Assembly (NCBI GenBank): GCA_029876055.1
Contig: CM056875.1
Span: forward strand, 2,232,001 to 2,296,000
Origin: Madurella fahalii
Taxonomy: Eukaryota > Ascomycota > Sordariomycetes > Sordariales
Reading direction: 5' to 3'
DNA: 64,000 nt
A program made the translations under genes and the position numbers. The number at the start of each line of letters is the position of its first letter. Within the stretch, counting starts at the first letter, position 1. A model generated the notes under the pieces. That model ran no database searches and was not told the DNA's origin. It worked only from the letters and a program-made list of their open reading frames with translations. This document shows positions 44,673 through 56,176 of this stretch, piece after piece.

Positions 44673-47416
44673 CTAGCGGGAATTCAGCGACAGGCCCTGG
44701 AATGATGCGAACAGATCGGGCTGCGCTCCAAGAGCCGGGACAGCCTGGTCGTGCTGTGTAATCGCCGGAGACTGCGGGCTTGGGAAGCGTCCTCGGCCCG
44801 CGTAGTCGCCTCCCTGTTGGAAGCCGCCTGCAAACGAGTCCAGTCCTTGCACCGTCCCCGGTGTGTACGGCATGCCTCCTGCCCGGGCGGCACTGCCAAA
44901 TGCGCCGTACGGGTTGTAGGGGTAGCTGAGTCCCGGATAGGTTGAGCCCGCCTGGAAAGTAGATTGAGCCCCGCGGCCTGCTTGGCTGGATCCGGAGTAG
45001 TTGGACTGCGAGTCCTGTTGCGCCTCCTGGCGCCGCGCTGCGGATCCGCGGTTAACCACCGCCCCAGGGCCGACGCCGCTCGGGGCCTGGAGCCCTAGGG
45101 TAGGGCTTGCAAACGAAGCAGGGTTGATCGCTGACATCCAGATCCGTGTCTTGTAGATCTTGAAGAGGTCAGTGACGAGCGAGTTGAAATTGATATACGT
45201 GTCGGCAAAATAGTAGAAGGTCAGCTTCTTCCAATCCCTGTTGCGATGGAAAATCAGTATAAGCTCACACCGCGCTAGTCCTCGGTAGACGGCATTCGGG
45301 CGACTCACATCTGGAATTCGGCGTCCAGGATCTCCATGTTGAGGCCGTGCTCCTTGACCTTTTGCTGGCAAACCCGCTTCGCCTTGGCTTCATTTCCCTC
45401 CTTGTCCCGCAAGGCATGAATCTCATGGCTTTGCGCCAGGCGCTTGATCAGTTTCGGCTTCAGCTCACCCGCGTTCGGCTCCTGCATGTGATGCTGGCTC
45501 GGGGGTCCCATACCGCCGACGGCACTGCCTTGAAGCCCGTTGGCGGCTGCCATAAGGCCAGCACCGGAACCCTCCTGTGCTGCGGCCGCGTTCTGGGAAT
45601 ACATCATGAGCCACCTGTATTGCTCCTCGGCATAGTGTTCCTTGAGCTCCTTGGCTGTCTGCCAATCCACATTGTCCCGCGCAACGGTGCCAAGATCGGT
45701 ACCGCGATCGGCCTCTACGATCACTAGGTCCCCAGGCTTGACGGTCAGGCCGGTACCTTCCTGAATGTAGAAGACATCGGCCCTGGCGCATTTGAAAAGG
45801 ACTATGTGAAGAGATTGGTTGTGGCGGGGCTGCGACATGCCATACATGTTCCGGTGCGGTGAGGTAGGTCGGTTAGAATAAGTGGTAGGAATCCCAGCGT
45901 AAGGGCCCGGATAGTGGTTGGCATATGCCGCCTGTGCGAGGGCCTGCTGGTGGCCGGCAAGGCCGGCACCGCCAGTGAAATAAGGTGCAACTAGCAGCAA
46001 AGTTAGAGTGGTTATTAAGTAACCCTTCCGCGCATTCTCACCTTGGTTGGTCATCCCATAATTCGAGTTATCGTGATATGCGGTCGGGTAATCCTGCGGA
46101 TGAGTAGCCTCCTGAGCGGCCGGCTCATGCGCCTGAACGGCTTCGCCGATGGAGCTGATCGACGCTTGCCGCGTTGGCACGTCAGCGAACGAGTGCCGTC
46201 TGCTTTGAGGGATATCCCCAAGTCCGCCAAATCCCAGCGAACTTTGCCAATGTGCTTTCTTCACGTTCTCTAGCTTCCTGTTTTCCACCATGTACGGCGT
46301 CTTGAACGGGCCGACACCGTATTCGCTCATTCGGCGCGCAAGACTCCTTCTGGCTGCCAAGTCGGACCCATCATTTGCTTCGTCGTGCTCGTCGATTGCA
46401 AAATCCGATTCTTCAGGAACTGCCTCCTGCAGGTAACCACTACCCAACCCAAAAGCCGAGGCTGTAGAGGCCCGAGGCCGAAGTCGTGCGTTGTACTGCT
46501 GCTGGCGCAGCATCATGTTCTCCCGCGTGAGCATCTCGATAGTCTTAGCCTGTTCCTGATGCTGGCTTCCTTGGATAGAACCCGTGCTGTCATCATCTTC
46601 ATCCTCGTTGACTTTTCCCAGCATCATACCATCATTTGACATCTCACTCAGCATACTAGGCCGAGATGGGCGATGCTGGAGGCCAGGGTGAGGGACGGGC
46701 CGACCGCGGGCGCCCATAACCGCAGACGAAGTCATCGATGTGGCGGCGGTTTCCGGTTCGAGTTGGCCTACCGAGTAGGACTGTGAGCGGTAAGTCTTTG
46801 GTGTCGGGTATAGTGGAATCGCGAACGGGATCTGTGAATTAGGAGGCTCTCTTGGGGCTGGTGACGTCTGTGTCAGCCCGCCCTCGGCGGAAAAGAACGA
46901 GCCGCCGGAGCCTCCAGGGGGTACGGCCGAGGTCGGTGAAGGTAGGACCTCGGTCAAGCGTGAGGGCGGCTCCTTTCTCTCGGTATTCCAGATGGCAGTT
47001 CCCCAGGGGAATGAGCCGCCACCCGAATGGGCCCGACTGAGGACGGCAGCTGAGGCCGAGTGAGACCCCCAAGCTGCAACCCCCGGCTCTGCAGCAGGAG
47101 TGCTCGGATGAGAAGCTGTCGGCGACATCGAGCTGCTCGCAAAAGATCCCTTTCTCTGACGGGGCACTGGCTGTTGGGATGTGTCATTCAGCCAAGACGC
47201 TCGGCGCACGGGTCTCGGGGGTTGCGTGGACGGCGGTGGGTTTTCCTGACGGTGAGCGTCCGGTTCGTCATCTGAACTTGCCAAGGCTTCCGAATCAGGC
47301 GTTGACCGTCTATTCAGCTTCTCCAGAAGTATCGCCTGGCTGCTTGGCGCACCGACGGGGAAGCTTCCTTGGCCTGGCTTGGACGGTGCGCCAGGCTTGA
47401 TTCCACCGGAACTCAT
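44673..47416 (-). CDS. PSP1: PSP1 C-terminal domain protein
   Basis: Three exons (46042-47416, 45309-45990, 45237 down to 44673) give 873 aa in phase; intron 1 is 51 nt with no stop in frame, so the frame also reads through it. The N-terminal 450 residues are Ser/Pro-rich and disordered, with a possible short coiled coil (QEQAKTIEMLTRENMMLRQQ). The C-terminal conserved part includes ARADVFYIQEGTGLTVKPGD, DRGTDLGTVARDNVDW, KPKLIKRLAQSHEIHAL, HGLNMEILDAEFQM and DWKKLTFYYFADTYINFNSL, which match the PSP1 domain. In yeast PSP1 was found as a suppressor of DNA polymerase defects, and related kinetoplastid proteins bind mRNA; the role here is unknown. The ATG at 47416 is preferred over 47608, because the sequence between them looks like untranslated leader. 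Confidence 0.9.
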
Positions 47417-47648
47417 GGTTGAATCGGTTACCAAACGTAAATTCGAGAAGATATCGAGGGAAAAGAATGAATGTTGATGTGGCCACGGGATCGCCAATTC
47501 CAGAGACGAGGACGTGTCAGAAGGACGGAAGTGGCGTATTACGACAAGAATATATTGGCAGTGGTGAAAACAAAAGGAGACGGTTGCGTCAAGGTCGTGA
47601 CAACACAACTGAGAAACTCAGGTCAGCACAGAAACAGAACGTATCAAC

Positions 47649-47673
47649 ATACACCCACACCCACACACACACA
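47649..47673. repeat. CA-rich simple repeat
   Basis: A short stretch of alternating ACAC and ACACCC units, 230-260 bp upstream of the PSP1 start codon, probably within the promoter or leader. Directly readable. Confidence 0.8.
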
Positions 47674-50600
47674 GCCCCCTCATGTTGATGACAGCGGTGA
47701 TCCGGGTGAAGAGCGAAGCGGGACGCCCAGACCAGTATTTAGTCCGACTATAGGGGTGGACAATACAAGACAGGCGGCGAGGTCGGACGACCCGCCTTGA
47801 GCCAATGCGATGAAAAAGGGCATCACTTACAGAGCGTAAGCCGGATTATGTCTAAACTGACGGGGTATTTTCTTCCAGAAGTCTATGTTCTTTTTGGAAT
47901 GCAAATTCGAAACGTTGTGACAGGGTGTGGTCAAAAGAGAAGGCAGTGGCTTGAATCGAGCGTAACCGTGGCTCGCGATGCCCCCGCCGACGCCGCTTAC
48001 CCAAAGCCGTGAGTATGGGCGCAGGCCTCACTTGGGCCAGAGAGGAGCCGGAGAGGCGATTGTGGGCAGATGGGGCCTAGTGTGGTAGATAGGGTTCGAT
48101 CTGCAGTCGTTCCGACCGGACGGGGCGCGGCAACCGAGCTGCCCCAAGCCCTATCTCACAAAAACCCGATGTGGGAGGCAGCAGCCAGACGATCGCTGTG
48201 CGGGACAATGTGTGACCTGATATGGCGTGCGCCGTGTCTGCGGGAGAATGCGACGGGGCTAATCGCGACCTCCCATTGCAGGCGCGAGCGGCTCAGCAGA
48301 CGTGGACAGAAGGCGAACCGCGCGTTGCCGACCGGGAGGATTTGTGCGTCCTTGGGATGGAGAGCTTGTACTGTACAGTGCAATGCGCGTCTTCGGCGCC
48401 GTCGAGCCACGAAATGGAGAGAAGGAGAAGGGGAGCCAAAGGGAGAGAAGGAGGGAAGGGTAAAAGTGAAGATGCGTCGAGGTTCAAGGATTGATGCGCG
48501 AGGTTGCAGGTCAGCGTGCTCTGGGCAGGGTTGAGGTGTGAGCGGGGAAAGTTGGAGGGAGGCACGCTGGTCGTTAGTGGCTGGGATCCTGGTCAGGTCA
48601 ACCGGGCTAGCCAAAGCCAGGTCAAGTGCCTTCGATATGTTCGACACCGTGGCGAAAAAAAAGGCCAGGGAAAGCATTCAACAGGGCACCCCAGTTCTTC
48701 CGTGATGCATTGCCCGGGGCCTTGGGGAGTCGAGAATGACGGAAGATCCGAGAACGAATTAGTTCTTGCGCGAGCCGTCGTCTTTTGTTAGTTTAGTGGT
48801 CGACGGTGGGGGCAGGTAGCTCGAGGCTGCAGACAAAGACGCCGTTTTGGCGGGACACTTGCACATCCCGGACGTGCAGAGCGTTCGGGAACGGGGATGC
48901 AGGGGGGCAAATGACGAAAAACTGAGGGAGAGGAACCAAAAGGGGTGGGGACGAGGAAGCGCGGCGAAGAACGGGCAATGATCGATGATGGTGTTGTGCT
49001 CGCTCCCACGGCAGCAACAGCGGCGCCCTCTTTCGGTGCGGTGTGAAGCATTGCAGGTCTGGTTGTCCACTCAGTGGGCACGCATGGGTCAAGCAATTTG
49101 ACCTCGATGCTAGAAATGCACGTTAGCGAGATACATCCAACTCGCACAGTACCTCACCCTCGACTCGGGCTCCAGAGATAACCCCAGATGCCATAAAGCC
49201 GGCCTACTGTGTAACTAGCCGGTAGCTGAGGATCATCACGATACTACCAGCTACGAACAGGGTAGTCGACGTCTTGGCGACACGAAGTCTAAGTGGTCGT
49301 TGACATTCGGCCAGTGGGGTCACTTCCCTAACATGCAAGAAATCAGCGAGTGGAGTGGAGGATCCCGAGTTCCTGCTGAACTGGCGATCCGGGGGCGGCC
49401 TTAGGGAGAGCAGAAAGCCCACTCATGGCTCGCTCGGCCATAGCACTGCCGTGTTGTCCGTGCCCATTGTTCGGGCCCGTCCCCGTAATGGGATCACGGA
49501 GATCTCCCAAGTCCCCGGCCAGGTATTACGATACGGTCGGGCATGTAACCTCGAATACGCCACACTATCTACATTAGGGGCCAGAGTTCATGTCGATCCG
49601 TCTCCCCTGTAACTGGTTTGAGGATATGTAAAACCAGAGAAAGTCATCGCCTGGTTCTCGTTGAACCCTTGTGCACAACGCGGGTTTCTGGAGCCATTCC
49701 CATTTCTGTGGAGAGATGTCGGTAATGCATCGCCGGCTTGGCCAAATATCAAGCATTCATTCATACTGTGCAGTCAAAGAGCTTGAAGATAACCCATGAA
49801 CCTTGCACGCTCTCCGATTGGCATGTTCAGGGGTCCTCGGGCTGGGCCCGCGGGGAAGGAGGGGCGTCGTGAGCTTTTGCCCAATGCGCGACGTCCGGGA
49901 CGGCATCACTGGGGTCGCTTTTAGGGAACATTTTCTTGTACCCTGGTCCTGTGTGTTATATTTACACGGGGTGGTACGGTGATGAAACGAAACCTAAGGT
50001 ATCGGCAGCAGTCCGCGAAGCAGGTATTTCGACACAGCTTCAGGAGACTCGGCCGCAGGCCACAGGGCCGGGGACGTTGACAGCTTCCACGAGCGGATGA
50101 TGGGAGAGCTGCCGTGGTGGACTTCTAACTGCGCAGCGGGTTCTCCTGAAAAATGATGGAGTATCGACTGCTTGGTCCGCCGCCGCCATGCATGGCCTGA
50201 GATGTGGTTCGTCTCCACAGACAATTTACAACTCCAGATGCACGGTTTGGACGCGTTCGCTGAGCTGCAGGTGGCCCAAAGCAGCGAGATGCAGCTCGTA
50301 GGGAGCCATGCTCACCGAGCTCAGTGGCTCCTTCTACTCACGAGACCTCGACGGGCTCACCGGCTTTCAAGACTCTCGATCTCAGAGATATCTTGTTTCC
50401 CGCCTCTGCAAAAGCCCATCCATGATTGGACGCGGCCAAGGAAGAGATGGAGGAATCCCGCGTTCTGCTGTGCGACCGCACCACGCTGCTCTGCATGGAA
50501 AAAAACGAGAAGACAGCAGCAAGACCCTGCCGCCCATGGTAAAGTTGCGCCGTCCGAGCGGTCGATGTCGCTAACGAACAAGCGATGCGCGGGCCAGAGG

Positions 50601-51152
50601 AGTCCACGATGTTGGAGTTGAACGGGATGCCAGAGGTGGAGGTTTGTGGAGGTCGACTGCTGCAACGCATCACGCGGTCCCCGCCATTCATCCATAGGTC
50701 CCATCATTCCCGGGTGGCTTGCGCTGCATGGCCTTGTCCGATTCGAGAGACGACCGTTCATCTATGAAGACCAATATATGTGGTGTCGGAGAGTCAGAAG
50801 TGAGGCCAGGGTCACGGTGTAGGCATCCCGCTCGGCCCGCCAACGTTTGGTTCATTGCCCAAGGCGAGCGTCATCTCCATATCATCATATCACCATGGTG
50901 GAGGCGAACAGCACGCTGGACGACAAACAAGCGATGCCAATGAAAAACCAACTACACTACACTATGCCATGCATGGAGCAGACGCTCTGTCAAAGGGCGC
51001 TTCTCATAATAACTAGGGGACAGGACGGCCCACCCATCAGCCTAAATGGGACCGAATGCCCTCTTCAGGATCGAGCACCTCAAGCAAGTGAACAACCCCA
51101 GATATAACGTGCAAAGCTATTCCCGCCCATCCTTCGAATACCCCCGACGGCT

Positions 51153-51175
51153 CCCCCCCCCCCCCCCTCCCCCCC
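51153..51175. repeat. Poly-C tract (C15-T-C7)
   Basis: Fifteen C, one T, then seven C, read directly. On the minus strand this is a G-rich tract able in principle to form a G-quadruplex. Likely length-variable between strains and hard to sequence exactly. Confidence 0.9.
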
Positions 51176-52225
51176 AAAAGACGGCGGCTGTCAGTTAGCA
51201 AAGAACATCTCTTCCCGGCTCCCTGCTTGCGCGCCAACGTAGTTCCGTCTTATCGGCGTTACCCCGCGGAAGCCCTCACACAGATCCGTTGCATTCGGCC
51301 AGGATATTTCCGCTTTTCAAGACGGGAGGCCAGAATCGGTTCGCCAGGGGTTTTACCCCGGATTCTCATTCGACTTTCAGTCAGCGGCCCGCACTCTGGG
51401 CTTTCTTAGTGGAGAAACATGGGCCTGACAGGCTCGGGCGGGCTCCAGTCTTACTCCGTGGCTGCTCCGGAGAGGGCGCTCTCTTCAACAATCACGGAAG
51501 GGCCCGGACCATGCATGCAAGCTGCACGTTTGTTCGCTTCAACACAATTGCACCAGTGAGAAGCACAATGGAAGCGACGAGAAGAGGAAGTCGTCTTGCC
51601 ACTCTACACGTCGCCACACGAGTCGGCCTGGATATTGCTTGGCGCATGACCTCGACTTTCGGCCATCGGCTCTTAGGTGTGGAGGGACTTCCCACTGATG
51701 TTACAGTACCTCTCTGCTTTGGCCGCCAGACCGCTTCTACCAACGCACGCCAGAAAAGGTTGGCTGCGTTGTGAGTGAAACACCCCGTGGTAAGCGACAT
51801 GATGCGAGATGAGAAGATCCATCCCTTTACAGATCGCCGCAGAATCGTAACGTTGGCCGCTCGGGACATATTCAGCACCTTGCACGGCCGCATCTTTGTG
51901 TCACGCTTTGCTCGTCGGGGACATGCGAGAAGCCAACGACCCACATCCTCGCTAGAGATCTAGTACTTACCAGAGCTACAATTGCCAGTTCCATCCAGCA
52001 TACAGACTTGGAGCCAACTTTGCAGCTGTTACCTCGGTGCTGCGCTTATGTTCTACAACCGGGGCAAAGAAAATATCCGTTTACGGGGGTTCACTGTACT
52101 GTACCATCAGCCCAAAATAGTGACATAAAAACACATCCGCCTGCAGATATGGGTACAGAAGAGAGAGCGAAACGCTCCACATGGTAAATACGTATCCTGT
52201 AACCATCTAAATCTGACTACCAGCT

Positions 52226-53288
52226 TTAGCCAGGGACCGAGTCTAGCGACCCCTTACCCACAGTCGTAGGGGGTGCCTCGCCCTTCTGCGCCTTGAGCTT
52301 CTCCTCGAACTTGGCAAACTCCTGCATAGCAATCTCCTCCTCCTTATCCATGACTTGATGGACTCCCTGGACCTCCTCAATCTGCCAAGCTTGTCAGCAT
52401 GCAGTTCGCTTCACAGTTCGCTTCACGGAATCCGGTAATCGGGCTGTGGCCAAGACGGGAGAAACTTACGTAGTGCATCAGCATGCCCTCAATGCCATTC
52501 TTCAGTGTCACGGTGCTCGAGTCGCACGTCCGGCACGCGCCGCGTAGCTTCAGCAGCACATAGCCGTTCTCGAAGCCGCGAAATTCAATATCGCCGCCGT
52601 CCTCCTGGATAGCCGGGCGGATGCGCGTCTCGAGCAGTTCCTTGATCATGCCAACCACCTCGCTATCATTCTCGTCGTAGCTGAGACTGTCCCGCTCCGC
52701 CGCCTCCTGGCCGTCCGCGCCGTCCGCGCCCGCGCCCTCCTTGCCCGCCGACACGTTGACCATGGGCTGCCCGGACGATATGGCCTCGGTGATGAGCGAG
52801 AACACCTCGGGCCGGATGTGCGCCCAGTTGGCGTCGGCGGCCTTGGTGACTGTGATGAAATCGGTGCCATAAAAGACTGAGGTGACGCCGTCGATGTTCA
52901 TGAGCTGCGCGGCGAGCGGGGAGGGGAAGGGCGGGGAGATGGTCGACCGTGGCGAGAGGTACTCGATGAAGGGCGTGGTGATGCCCTCCGGGAGCACTCG
53001 GTGGTTCGGCAGGAACTTGAGCGCATCCGGGTTGGGCGTGTTCTCCGTCTGGATGAAGATTGTGCGCCGGGACCCTGTTAGCAGACCCAGGGGGCGATGT
53101 GCCGGCTGTAGTCGAGGGCGGAGGCCTGCTGCGCTGGCCGGGGAGCCAGCGGAGGCGGCGCCGGTATGCGCTCGCCTAACAGCGGCGGCGGTTTGCTGGA
53201 GCCGAATACATGCAGTTGATGATTTGACCGGTCGAGCCTGTCTTGATACCAGAGGCGCAAGGCCCCGTAATAGCTTGCTAGAAGGCAT
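52226..53288 (-). CDS. NFU1: Mitochondrial Fe-S scaffold protein NFU1
   Basis: Carries or delivers [4Fe-4S] clusters to mitochondrial targets such as lipoate synthase. Exons 52470-53288 and 52226-52381 give 324 aa in phase (GTAAGT donor after MLMHY, CAG acceptor before IEEVQGVHQVMDKE). The first 75 residues are rich in Arg, Ser and Ala and form a mitochondrial presequence, ending near RRTIF. The Nfu N-terminal domain follows with IQTENTPNPDALKFLPN; then comes an acidic linker, and the NifU-type domain with IRPAIQEDGGDIEFRGF and the cluster-binding CRTC (Cys252 and Cys255). The C-terminal helix is charged. The gene is divergent from a HIT zinc-finger gene 537 bp away. Confidence 0.95.
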
Positions 53289-53825
53289 TGCGAGCTGTAG
53301 CCCCAGGCAGGACTAGTTGTTCGCAATGGAATGCAGTTGAAGGAAAAAGAGAAACAAGGCTCGAAAGAAGCAATGATGTTGTGGGGATCCGAATTGCCGC
53401 AGCACATCACACAGGTGACGGGATCCGCTGACAAAAGCAATTCCGATCGGTGGACCCTGGCTGCGTCATAGCTCTCGGCACCCTAAATTTTTTGTCGGGC
53501 CGCCTTTCATCGCTGAAATTCCATTCCCTTGGCCGCTTTGCGATCTCACTGGACAAGCCATTGTCACGAACAACCATTAGCACGCGCAGTCCATGAATAA
53601 AATACTGTGATCACCTGCAGCACGCGGCTTAGGGGACTGCCAAGTCAAAACGAAGAACGGCTGTTGTTACAACTGCGGGCAGCCCGTCAGCTCGGGAACA
53701 GCCGAACCGCCAACTGATTGGCCACGGTATTGTGCGACAGTCGACGGGACCTCTCCCCACCCCGCGCACAACCACAAACAACGTCTGTCGCCGAGTGCCT
53801 AGTAAATCCAGGCATCGAAAGGCAT
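53289..53825. promoter_or_regulatory. Divergent promoter NFU1 / HIT zinc-finger gene
   Basis: 537 bp separate the two start codons, so the two genes probably share a bidirectional promoter. No motif assigned. An upstream open frame in phase with the HIT protein (from 53718) is taken as leader because it lacks conserved features. Confidence 0.55.
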
Positions 53826-54656
53826 ATGAGCCTTGCCAGTCAAAACGGCGGCAGCGGCAGCGGCGCCGGCAGCGACATTCCCGCCTCGCAACCCACCATG
53901 CTCGGCCCCGTTTCGCCCGAGCCGAGCGCAGCGGCTCCCGCAACAGATCCTCCCGCCGACGTAGACACAGAGCCTTCCTTCTCCCCGAGGAAAATGCCCG
54001 AGCCCAAGATTTGCGGCGTATGCGGTACTCAACCGGGCAAGTACAAGTGCCCACGGTGCTCCATGCCATAGTAAGTCTGCCTCCCATTCTTTGCCCCCCT
54101 GGCCATCCCAACTGACCATCATCCCAAAAGCTGCTCCGTCCCTTGCAACAAACAACACAAAGAAAACCACCCGCCCGACCAACCCAAACCGCAACCGCCT
54201 CCCACCGCACAAAAAGCTACCGAACCGAGCAACAACGACCCCTACGCGATCCTCCTCGACCACCGCCAGACCTTCGCCCGCCTCTTTGAGAAATACCCCT
54301 CCCTCCCAGCCGAGCTGATTCGCATCCAGCAGACCACCCTCCCGCCCTCCTCAGACAACAATTCCAGTTCCGGATTCCCTATCCCCGGTATAAACAGCAG
54401 CAACAACAGCTACAAGAGCAAACAAGTCCCCTGGACACGAGACGTGGGTCTCCGCAAGGGTGCGGCGGCGCTGCGCAAGGCCAGGACAGATCCTAGCGAG
54501 ACGGGGGACGGGGTGCGCGAGTTCTGCGAATTGGTTCTCTTTTTGCTGTCGAAGCAGAAGGAGGGCGGGGCAGAGGTGGTGGGGAAGGTGCGGGAGGAGG
54601 TGGCGGCGGAGGACATGGAGGTTATTGAGCGCTTGTTGAGAGAGGAGGGGGGGTAA
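53826..54656 (+). CDS. HIT-type zinc-finger protein (Hit1/ZNHIT3-like)
   Basis: Exons 53826-54070 and 54131-54656 give 256 aa; the 60-nt intron (GTAAGT donor, CTGAC branch, AAAG acceptor) splits the zinc finger at SMP-Y-CSVPC. The zf-HIT finger has cysteines in CGVCG, KCPRC and YCSVPC with a downstream HKENH, in the usual order. The rest is mostly helical, with a C-terminal LVLFLLSKQ segment. Proteins of this class (yeast Hit1, human ZNHIT3) act with Rsa1/NUFIP in assembly of box C/D snoRNPs; BCD1 is the main alternative. Length and the short helical C-terminus favour Hit1/ZNHIT3. An in-frame ATG at 53718 would add 36 residues; the 53826 start is preferred because the added part has no conserved features. 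Confidence 0.8.
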
Positions 54657-54967
54657 AAGGGGCAGGCTTGGGGTGTTGTTGGTTCATTGGGTGTCCGAGG
54701 TGTCTGGGCTGAGTTCCCGGCTCAGCCTGGATAAGGGGGGGACGTGCAGGTTGAGTAAGGATAGATGGGGTTGTAAATGCTTTGCAATGGCCGGGCCGGG
54801 AAAAGCTCACATAAGGGAGCCAGGCGAGGTGTCTTTACTGGGATCGTTGCTCGGACATCGTCGTCATTATCATTATTACTGTAGGCATTACATCTCTCTT
54901 GTTCACCCCCTCTAAACCGACCAGGTAAGAACCACCCTCCGGCATCCCAGCCGCTGCGCATTCGACG
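54657..54967. other. Short convergent intergenic region
   Basis: 311 bp between two convergent stops. Contains an AT-rich stretch with TTATCATTATTACT near 54866, suitable for 3' end formation. No gene seen. Confidence 0.6.
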
Positions 54968-56176
54968 CTAACGTTTAAACTTGGCGAAGAACCCACCAAC
55001 CTTGGGCGACTTTGGCGACCCGTTCTCCTTGTCCTCCCCTTTCTCGTAGCCCGAGGCCCCCGACGACGACGACGACCCCTTGCTCCCTTTACGCCCGCGC
55101 AGCGTCCACAGCGAGTCTGCCCTGCGCAGCAAGGGAGTCAGGAGCTGCTTCGGCCGTGCCCGTGACGGCTCGTCGCTCTGCGTCCAGTCGACGCGCCGCT
55201 CGTGCGGCGGACAGGCCAACTGTTCCCCTTCCTCCTCCGCCACCGGCACCGGCGGCGCCACGTCCTCAATGATGTCCACTAGCGGCTCTAGCATCATGAA
55301 CGAACGGCGGTTGTGGTTGCTATCGTCAGCGCGTTGGTCCAGTCCGTCGTTCATGCCGGTGCTACCGGTGCTGCCCCGCCGCCCCGCGTGCATGTTGTTG
55401 TACTTGGCGTGGTGGTGTCCCTCGGCCGACATCATCCGCGTCAGCTCGCTCCCAAACGTGTGCTTGCTTGGCGAGTGCAGATGCTGCTGCGCGTCATGAT
55501 CCACCTGCGCGGCTTCGTCGAGGATGCGGGTGCGCTGGAACTGGTTGCGCTCGAGGATCTTGTCTCGCTGGCTCTGGCTGCGCCGGAGGACCCGCGAGAG
55601 CTCGGCTGGCGCGATGGGTGCCTCGGCGCTCCCTCCTCCCGGCCGAGTTGCCCTCCCCCCTTCCATGTGGAATTTGAGGGCCCGCTTGGAGAGCTTGTGG
55701 ACGAGGTCCGTGTTGCTCCGCATGTTCTCCTGGGTGGTCGTCCTCGTGAACTGCTTGGCGGCTTCCTTGGGCACGTGGCGGTACTCGCCTGCCTGCGCCG
55801 CTATCCCGGCCTCTGGAGCTGCTACGGTGGCAATCGCCGTGTGGGACGGCTTGCGTTTGGCAGACTTGGATCTCCTAAGTTCTGTGATGAGGTCGGCGGG
55901 CGCTTCCACGGACTCTCGGCGTTCTTTCCGGCCATGCCCCGTGTGGTCCTTATGTCGAGTGCTAGGGGAAGGACCGGCGCCGTCCCTTGGTTTTGGCGGC
56001 TCTCCCCGTATCCGCAATTTTCGCTCCGCATATTGTTGTTGCTCGGCCAGGACAATATACAATCGGCGGGTCAGCTCGTCGGGATCGAAGTGCCCCTCGG
56101 CTGCCCGGGTTGCGGCTTTGGGTGGTCTCCCGGTCGGCCGAGGGGCGGCACCGGCCGGCTCCCTGGTGTAGCTCAT
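54968..56176 (-). CDS. Unrecognised basic, largely disordered fungal protein
   Basis: Intronless frame of 402 aa from the ATG at 56176 (MSYTREPAG); an upstream ATG at 56212 would add 12 residues. A short helical block, PDELTRRLYIVLAEQQQYAER, and a second, LVHKLSKRALKFHMEG, stand out as the most ordered parts. They are separated and followed by Ser/Arg/Gly-rich sequence with SKSAKRKP and a Ser run (KGSKGSSSSSGASG). The protein ends with a basic, aromatic tail (VGGFFAKFKR). No domain is recognised. Similar proteins with an ELTRRLY block seem to be present in other ascomycetes, from memory. The long clean frame and codon pattern support a real gene, but I propose no function. Confidence 0.65.
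   Translation of the reverse strand: MSYTREPAGAAPRPTGRPPKAATRAAEGHFDPDELTRRLYIVLAEQQQYAERKLRIRGEPPKPRDGAGPSPSTRHKDHTGHGRKERRESVEAPADLITELRRSKSAKRKPSHTAIATVAAPEAGIAAQAGEYRHVPKEAAKQFTRTTTQENMRSNTDLVHKLSKRALKFHMEGGRATRPGGGSAEAPIAPAELSRVLRRSQSQRDKILERNQFQRTRILDEAAQVDHDAQQHLHSPSKHTFGSELTRMMSAEGHHHAKYNNMHAGRRGSTGSTGMNDGLDQRADDSNHNRRSFMMLEPLVDIIEDVAPPVPVAEEEGEQLACPPHERRVDWTQSDEPSRARPKQLLTPLLRRADSLWTLRGRKGSKGSSSSSGASGYEKGEDKENGSPKSPKVGGFFAKFKR

Larger units (their letters stand above)
47417..52225. other. 4.8-kb gene-free region
   Basis: Lies upstream of the PSP1 gene and downstream of NFU1. It should include the PSP1 promoter. The longest open frames (51289-51774 + and 51492-51944 -) overlap each other on opposite strands and have no motifs. 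It contains a CA-rich repeat near 47649 and a C-rich tract at 51153. The sequence is not AT-rich and shows no terminal repeats or transposase motifs. Confidence 0.55.

Noticed and set aside
51289..51944. Opposing open frames of 161 (+) and 150 (-) codons, the latter ending in a hydrophobic stretch
   Set aside because: They overlap on opposite strands, and neither shows a family motif or exon signals. The hydrophobic stretch alone is not enough.
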